From Paenibacillus silagei (GTDB lineage Bacteria > Bacillota > Bacilli > Paenibacillales > Paenibacillaceae): a stretch of 64,000 nt of DNA. Each line of letters begins with the position of its first letter. Position 1 is the first letter of the stretch. Position numbers and translations under genes: made by a program. The DNA lies in assembly GCF_017874735.1 (NCBI RefSeq), contig NZ_JAGGLV010000019.1, positions 85,740 through 149,739 of the forward strand, given 5' to 3'. Below the pieces are notes generated by a model. It saw only the letters and a program-made list of their open reading frames with translations. It did not search any database and was not told the DNA's origin. This document shows, one piece after another, positions 60,131 through 64,000 of this stretch.

Positions 60131-61651
60131 ATGCATAACAAAGAGAGCAATCTGAAGCTTGTCGTTGCCGGACTGCTGCTCGGCATTCTGATGTCGGCCA
60201 TGGATAATACGATTGTTGCCGCAGCGATGGGCACGATTGTCTCTGATCTCGGAGGACTCGATAAAATCGTCTGGGTCACCTCCGCCTATATGGTCATGGT
60301 TATGGCTGGCACCCCGATCTTCGGCAAACTGTCCGATATGTACGGACGCAAGCGGTTCTACATCTTCGGCCTCATCGTCTTCCTGATCGGCTCCGCACTG
60401 TGCGGAACGGCTACCAGCATCACCCAGCTTAGTATATACCGTGCAATTCAAGGGATTGGCGGCGGTGCACTCATGCCGATTGCCTTCACGATTGTCTTCG
60501 ACATCTTCCCGCCTGAGAAAAGAGGCAAGCTCACCGGACTCTTCGGTGCTGTCTTCGGGATCTCCAGTGTGATTGGGCCTCTGCTTGGTGCTTATATCAC
60601 CGAATATGTGAGCTGGCACTGGATTTTCTATATTAACCTGCCCATCGGAATTGTCTCGTTCTTCCTTATTATGACCTCCTACAAGGAATCCATATCGCAT
60701 TCCAAACTGCGGATTGACTGGGGCGGCGCTTTCACTCTGGTGGCAGGGATTATCTGCCTGATGTTCGCCCTGGAGCTTGGCGGTAACCAGTATGCCTGGG
60801 ATTCTGCGGCTATTCTCGGGCTGTTCGCTGCGTTCGCCGTGCTTCTGATTGCCTTCATTATCATTGAAAAATTCGCGGCAGAGCCGGTCATCTCCTTCGC
60901 CATGTTCCGCCAGCGCCTGTTCGCAACCAGCAGTATCCTGGGGCTGTTCTATGGTTCTGCATTCATTGTAGCAACGGTATATATCCCGATCTACGTCCAG
61001 GGGGTATACGGCGGCTCTGCCACCAACTCCGGCCTGATTCTGATGCCGATGATGATCGGTACCGTAATCGGCAGCCAGTCCGGCGGCCTGCTTACCACCA
61101 AAACGAGCTTCCGCAACATCATGCTGCTGTCGGCAGTCTGCTTCGTGGGCGGGATCTATTCGCTCAGCACCTTGACCCCGGAGACCTCCCGGATGGCGCT
61201 TAATGCCTTCATGGCGCTGACCGGCTTCGGCGTGGGCTTCTCCTTCTCCGTGCTCAGCCTGTCTTCGATCCAGCATTTCGACATGCGCCAGCGCGGTTCG
61301 GCAACGTCCACCAGTACCTTTATGCGCTCGCTCGGGATGACGCTGGGGATTACGATCTTCGGCATTATCCAGCGCAACCACTTCGCCTCCGAGCTTAGTA
61401 CAGCCTTCGGAGACGGCGGTCAGGCCGCTTCCTTCGGTGACCCACGTTCCGCATTAACGCCCGAGGCCAGAGCGCAGATTCCCCCGCCTGTGTTGGAGAA
61501 AATCACGAACTCACTGTCTTCATCGATCTCGCATACCTTCTTGTGGGCCATCGTTCCGGCGGTGCTTACCGTGGTCTTCGTCCTGCTGATGCCGAAGGAC
61601 CGTCTGCTACCGCAGGGCAGCCAGCACGCCGCTGATTACGAACGGAGGTAA
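60131..61651 (+). CDS. MFS DHA2-family (EmrB/QacA) multidrug exporter
   Basis: 506 residues from ATG 60131; ATG 60122 is too close to the AAAGGAG site. Fourteen membrane helices. MSAMDNTIVAAAMGTIVSDL, YMVMVMAGTPIFGKLSDMYGRKR (motif A) and YRAIQGIGGGALMP and LFGAVFGISSVIGPLLGAYI (motif C) identify DHA2 drug:H+ antiporters. The PadR-type gene follows after 4 nt. Confidence 0.93.
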   Translation: MHNKESNLKLVVAGLLLGILMSAMDNTIVAAAMGTIVSDLGGLDKIVWVTSAYMVMVMAGTPIFGKLSDMYGRKRFYIFGLIVFLIGSALCGTATSITQLSIYRAIQGIGGGALMPIAFTIVFDIFPPEKRGKLTGLFGAVFGISSVIGPLLGAYITEYVSWHWIFYINLPIGIVSFFLIMTSYKESISHSKLRIDWGGAFTLVAGIICLMFALELGGNQYAWDSAAILGLFAAFAVLLIAFIIIEKFAAEPVISFAMFRQRLFATSSILGLFYGSAFIVATVYIPIYVQGVYGGSATNSGLILMPMMIGTVIGSQSGGLLTTKTSFRNIMLLSAVCFVGGIYSLSTLTPETSRMALNAFMALTGFGVGFSFSVLSLSSIQHFDMRQRGSATSTSTFMRSLGMTLGITIFGIIQRNHFASELSTAFGDGGQAASFGDPRSALTPEARAQIPPPVLEKITNSLSSSISHTFLWAIVPAVLTVVFVLLMPKDRLLPQGSQHAADYERR

Positions 61652-61655
61652 GCCC

Positions 61656-62219
61656 ATGCCCATGAAGCTGGCGATTCTGGGACTTTTGCTGGAACGGGAT
61701 ATGCATCCTTATGAGATCACCCTTGTTATGAAGGAACGCTCCATGGACCGGGTGATCAAGATGCAGACAGGTTCATTATATTATGCGGTCGATAAGCTGG
61801 CCGAAGGCGGCCATATCGAGGCGGTTGAGGTCATCCACAGCCCCGACCGGCCGGACAAAACCATCTACCGTATCACAGACAAAGGCAAGGCCTTCATGGA
61901 GCAGCTCATTCTGCAGCAGATCCGAAAAAGCGATCCCATGTACCATCCGGTACATATCGCTCTGTCACTCACGCATTTGATTGACCAGGAGAAGGTCGAA
62001 AACCTGCTGGAAGAGCGTATCCGCGAGGCGGAGCATGAGGTGAACTTCGCCTATCAGTTATACGAGGAGCATATCGCCGTGGTACCGCGTTCGGTGCTGC
62101 ATCTGATGTACGGCAGATACGAGCATTGTCAGACCGAGCTGAAGTGGCTGAAGTGCCTGTATGAGGATGTGGTCGCCCGCAGACTGAATGATATCGGCAG
62201 ACCGATTATCCCAGATTAA
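61656..62219 (+). CDS. PadR-family transcriptional regulator
   Basis: 187 residues. N-terminal PadR winged helix: LAILGLLLERDMHPYEITLVM and GSLYYAVDKLAEGGHIEAVE; the C-terminal helices (LEERIREAEHEVNFAYQLYEEH) form the Vir/PadR dimerisation region. Cotranscribed with the DHA2 exporter, which it probably represses. GGAGG precedes the ATG. Confidence 0.92.
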   Translation: MPMKLAILGLLLERDMHPYEITLVMKERSMDRVIKMQTGSLYYAVDKLAEGGHIEAVEVIHSPDRPDKTIYRITDKGKAFMEQLILQQIRKSDPMYHPVHIALSLTHLIDQEKVENLLEERIREAEHEVNFAYQLYEEHIAVVPRSVLHLMYGRYEHCQTELKWLKCLYEDVVARRLNDIGRPIIPD

Positions 62220-62259
62220 TAGAAGTGGATACGCTGTGATTGTTTAGCGGAGATCATAT

Positions 62260-62328
62260 GTGTTTATTAGCAAGTGGAAACGGCTTTGCCGACCTTTTAA
62301 AGGGCGGTACCGTTTCAGCGAGAAATAG
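62260..62328 (+). CDS. Putative 22-residue cationic small protein (dispersed-element copy 5)
   Basis: GTG 62260 has GGAG 7 nt upstream. The peptide starts MFIS and continues KWKRLCRPFKGRYRFSEK. Relative to other copies, the changes CGT to CGA and GGA to GGG are synonymous. Small size and GTG start keep confidence modest; function unknown. Confidence 0.42.
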   Translation: MFISKWKRLCRPFKGRYRFSEK

Positions 62329-62372
62329 AAGGATAAGTTATCGTGTGCAACATATAAATTCTTATATTTGGA
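62270..62372 (+). repeat. Dispersed ~100-bp element, copy 5 of 5
   Basis: Starts AGCAAGTGGAAACGGCTTTG. The inner hairpin CCGACC/GGGCGG has a mismatch absent from copies 1 and 2. The 3' part AAGTTAT/ATAAATT pairs with one mismatch. Confidence 0.9.
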
Positions 62373-62477
62373 GCAAACCGCTGGCGAGCGGCTTGGCACT
62401 GGGTTAGATCTCAGTTATATCTACCTGCTGTGCCGGCCCCGCCTGACGGATACTCTGGAAAGGGAAGTGAAGCCGCT

Positions 62478-62690
62478 ATGAGCGATGACAAAAAGCCGAT
62501 CAGAGACGAGCGTGACCACCCGGAGCAATACCCTACAGACAAGCCCAGCCTGTTCGATGTAGATGAGAGCCAGCAGCATGTGGACCCGATACCGGTAGAG
62601 GACCTGACTCTTGAGAAAGAGGAAGAGAAGGATAAAGAGACCACAAAACACCGCTCCTCCAGTGACAAGAGCTACCACACCGGGTTCTAA
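62478..62690 (+). CDS. Small acidic hydrophilic protein, unknown
   Basis: 70 residues from ATG 62478 (AAAGGGAAG upstream), with many Asp, Glu and Lys, no hydrophobic core and likely intrinsic disorder. It begins MSDDKKPIRDERDHPEQYP and ends DKSYHTGF. No family recognised. Similar charged small proteins occur in spore-formers, but that is only an analogy. Confidence 0.6.
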   Translation: MSDDKKPIRDERDHPEQYPTDKPSLFDVDESQQHVDPIPVEDLTLEKEEEKDKETTKHRSSSDKSYHTGF

Positions 62691-62755
62691 AGATGTATGC
62701 TTTTCCGGTAGTATCATCGGAGCATTTACAAGCTTAATGGTATGGAGGGATCACA

Positions 62756-63733
62756 TTGCTGAGAGCGTTACCCCTTAACCGGCGCGGCATACCTGCCAGC
62801 CGTATCGCCCTGGGCTGCATGGGGCTGGGCGGCGGCTGGGACCGTGAACCGGTCACCGCTGAGAATGTGAAGCAGGGACATGAGGCGCTGGATGCGGCGC
62901 TGTCTATTGGTATTAATTTTTTTGACCATGCGGATATCTATACCCGGGGCAAGGCGGAGAAGGTGTTCGGGCAGATCTTCAAGGAACGGCCGGGGCTGCG
63001 CGGGGACATTCTCCTCCAGTCAAAATGCGGCATCAAGCTGATGGAGCCGGGAGACCTCTCCAACAGCTTCGACCTCTCCAGGGAGCATATTCTGTCCAGC
63101 GTTGATGGAACTCTCGCACGGCTGGGTACAGAGTATATTGATATTCTGCTGCTGCACCGCCCCGACCCGTTAATGGACCCTGAAGAGGTGGCGGAAGCGC
63201 TACATCAGCTCAAGGCCTCCGGCAAGGTGCGCCACTTCGGCGTCTCCAACATGAGCGCCGCCCAGATCCAGCTGTTACAGACTTATTGCGACGAGCCCTT
63301 CATTGTCAACCAGCTGCATATGAGCCTGTCCCGGATCAGCTGGGTCGACGCCGTACTCAGCGTGAACCGCGACCCGTGGAAGGACATTACATTCCCGGAG
63401 GGCACCATGGAGTATTGCCGCGCCGGGAACATCCAGCTTCAGGCCTGGGGCCCCCTGGCCCAGGGACTCTTCAGCGGACGGCCGCTTGAAGGCCAGCCGG
63501 AGAAGGTTGTGCATACAGCAGCCATGGTACAGAGGCTTGCTAACGAGAAGGGCACAACGCCCGAGGCTATCGTGCTGGCTTGGCTGATGACCCATCCCGC
63601 AGCCATCCAGCCCGTCATCGGCACCGTGAATCCGCTGCGGATCGCTGCCTGTGCAGACGCAGACCAGCTAGAGCTCTCCCGCAAGGAATGGTATGAGCTG
63701 TACGTCACCTCCCGCGGGGAGAAGCTTCCTTGA
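62756..63733 (+). CDS. Aldo/keto reductase
   Basis: 325 residues from TTG 62756 (GGAGGG site). TIM-barrel motifs: GCMGLGGGW, INFFDHADIYTRGKAEKVFGQ (catalytic Asp and Tyr), LLQSKCGIK (Lys), DILLLHRPDPLMD (His) and VRHFGVSNMS. C-terminal VIGTVNPLRI is the NADPH adenosine site. YdhF-like; reduces carbonyls with NADPH, substrate unknown. A terminator follows. Confidence 0.93.
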   Translation: MLRALPLNRRGIPASRIALGCMGLGGGWDREPVTAENVKQGHEALDAALSIGINFFDHADIYTRGKAEKVFGQIFKERPGLRGDILLQSKCGIKLMEPGDLSNSFDLSREHILSSVDGTLARLGTEYIDILLLHRPDPLMDPEEVAEALHQLKASGKVRHFGVSNMSAAQIQLLQTYCDEPFIVNQLHMSLSRISWVDAVLSVNRDPWKDITFPEGTMEYCRAGNIQLQAWGPLAQGLFSGRPLEGQPEKVVHTAAMVQRLANEKGTTPEAIVLAWLMTHPAAIQPVIGTVNPLRIAACADADQLELSRKEWYELYVTSRGEKLP

Positions 63734-63811
63734 GATTGAATTTTACTGGAAATACATGATTGAACAGGTTCAGATTCAGCGAAACCGGACATTTTCATAA
63801 AATAGCGGAGA

Positions 63812-63837
63812 GGGACTGTCCTTGTATGGACAGTCCC
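63812..63837 (+). terminator. Terminator after the aldo/keto reductase gene
   Basis: GGGACTGTCC / GGACAGTCCC with a 6-nt loop, then TTCTTT. Confidence 0.9.
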
Positions 63838-63899
63838 TTCTTTGTGTCGGAATACGCTAACCCTGTCGTTTAGCCAACTGGTGCAGCATCCGAATTGCA

Positions 63900-63930
63900 A
63901 TTGTGTTCGGTTTAATACGAAAATAAAAGT
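63900..63930 (+). repeat. 31-bp direct repeat, copy 2
   Basis: Identical to 10731-10761. Here it is not followed by the GTCGGG hairpin. The window ends 70 nt later with an A-rich stretch and no gene. Confidence 0.85.
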
Positions 63931-64000
63931 ACCGGAAAACGCGCCGCAGACTGGGTTTTGACAAAAAAAGACCCACCGCCCCCAAAAAACGTTTCGTTTT

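Noticed and set aside
59978..61381. 467-residue minus-strand frame opposite the DHA2 exporter
   Set aside because: Hydrophilic mirror of transmembrane codons; the plus-strand gene has clear MFS motifs and promoter.

Overview
The window looks like chromosomal DNA of a Paenibacillus-type Gram-positive spore-former. Grounds: strong AGGAGG-type ribosome sites, frequent GTG/TTG starts, roughly 50-55% GC by eye, and gene families typical of Bacillales (YwbE, YneQ-like, YezD, CcdC, SdaAA/SdaAB, a LanFEG-type ABC exporter with a two-component system, a YvfRSTU-like module, CsoR/CopZ/CopA, a TPP riboswitch over a ThiXYZ transporter). No rRNA, tRNA, prophage, transposase or CRISPR array was seen.

Layout. 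1-5.3 kb: a glycoside phosphorylase (cut by the window edge) and a GH30 glucosidase under a LacI-type regulator with a 22-bp palindromic operator. 5.3-16.5 kb: housekeeping genes (HNH nuclease, YwbE, L-serine dehydratase, acetyltransferases, NAD(P)HX repair enzyme, NAD(P)-binding protein, VOC protein). 16.3-19.9 kb: sulfate uptake operon sbp-cysT-cysW-yezD without cysA. 20-28 kb: membrane hydrolase, lactonase, GlsB/YeaQ-like protein, CcdC, lactate dehydrogenase, chemoreceptor. 28.3-32.7 kb: zinc/cadmium module (P-type ATPase, CDF exporter, ArsR/CzrA-type sensor) with two matching operators. 33.2-37.7 kb: ABC exporter plus HK/RR, probably antimicrobial-peptide defence. 37.8-42.3 kb: EAL phosphodiesterase, flavin-type oxidase, MFS carrier, CorA-like protein. 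42.4-45.7 kb: TPP riboswitch and thiamine-precursor ABC transporter. 46-49.5 kb: second ABC/two-component module. 49.7-56.2 kb: TetR, alpha/beta hydrolase, nitroreductase, MocR/EamA pair. 56.4-60 kb: csoR, copZ, copA. 60-64 kb: MFS drug exporter with PadR, a small acidic protein, an aldo/keto reductase.

The unusual content is between the genes. (1) Five dispersed copies of a ~100-bp element, all on the + strand, each carry an open reading frame ending WK(R/Q)LCR(P/S)xKGRYRFSEK-stop, followed by a hairpin with one compensatory base-pair change. Two copies have a start codon with a good ribosome site, so they may be genuine mini-genes. (2) Five arrays of tandem 50-52-bp units built on a hairpin (TGTATG...CATACA type); four lie between convergent genes, and spacers are array-specific. 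(3) Two further, sequence-unrelated repeat families have the same 51-52-bp step. (4) A 173-bp MITE-like structured element with 21-bp imperfect terminal inverted repeats separates csoR from copZ. (5) The NAD(P)HX epimerase/dehydratase has eight 12-residue Gly/Ala-rich repeats inserted in its epimerase domain.
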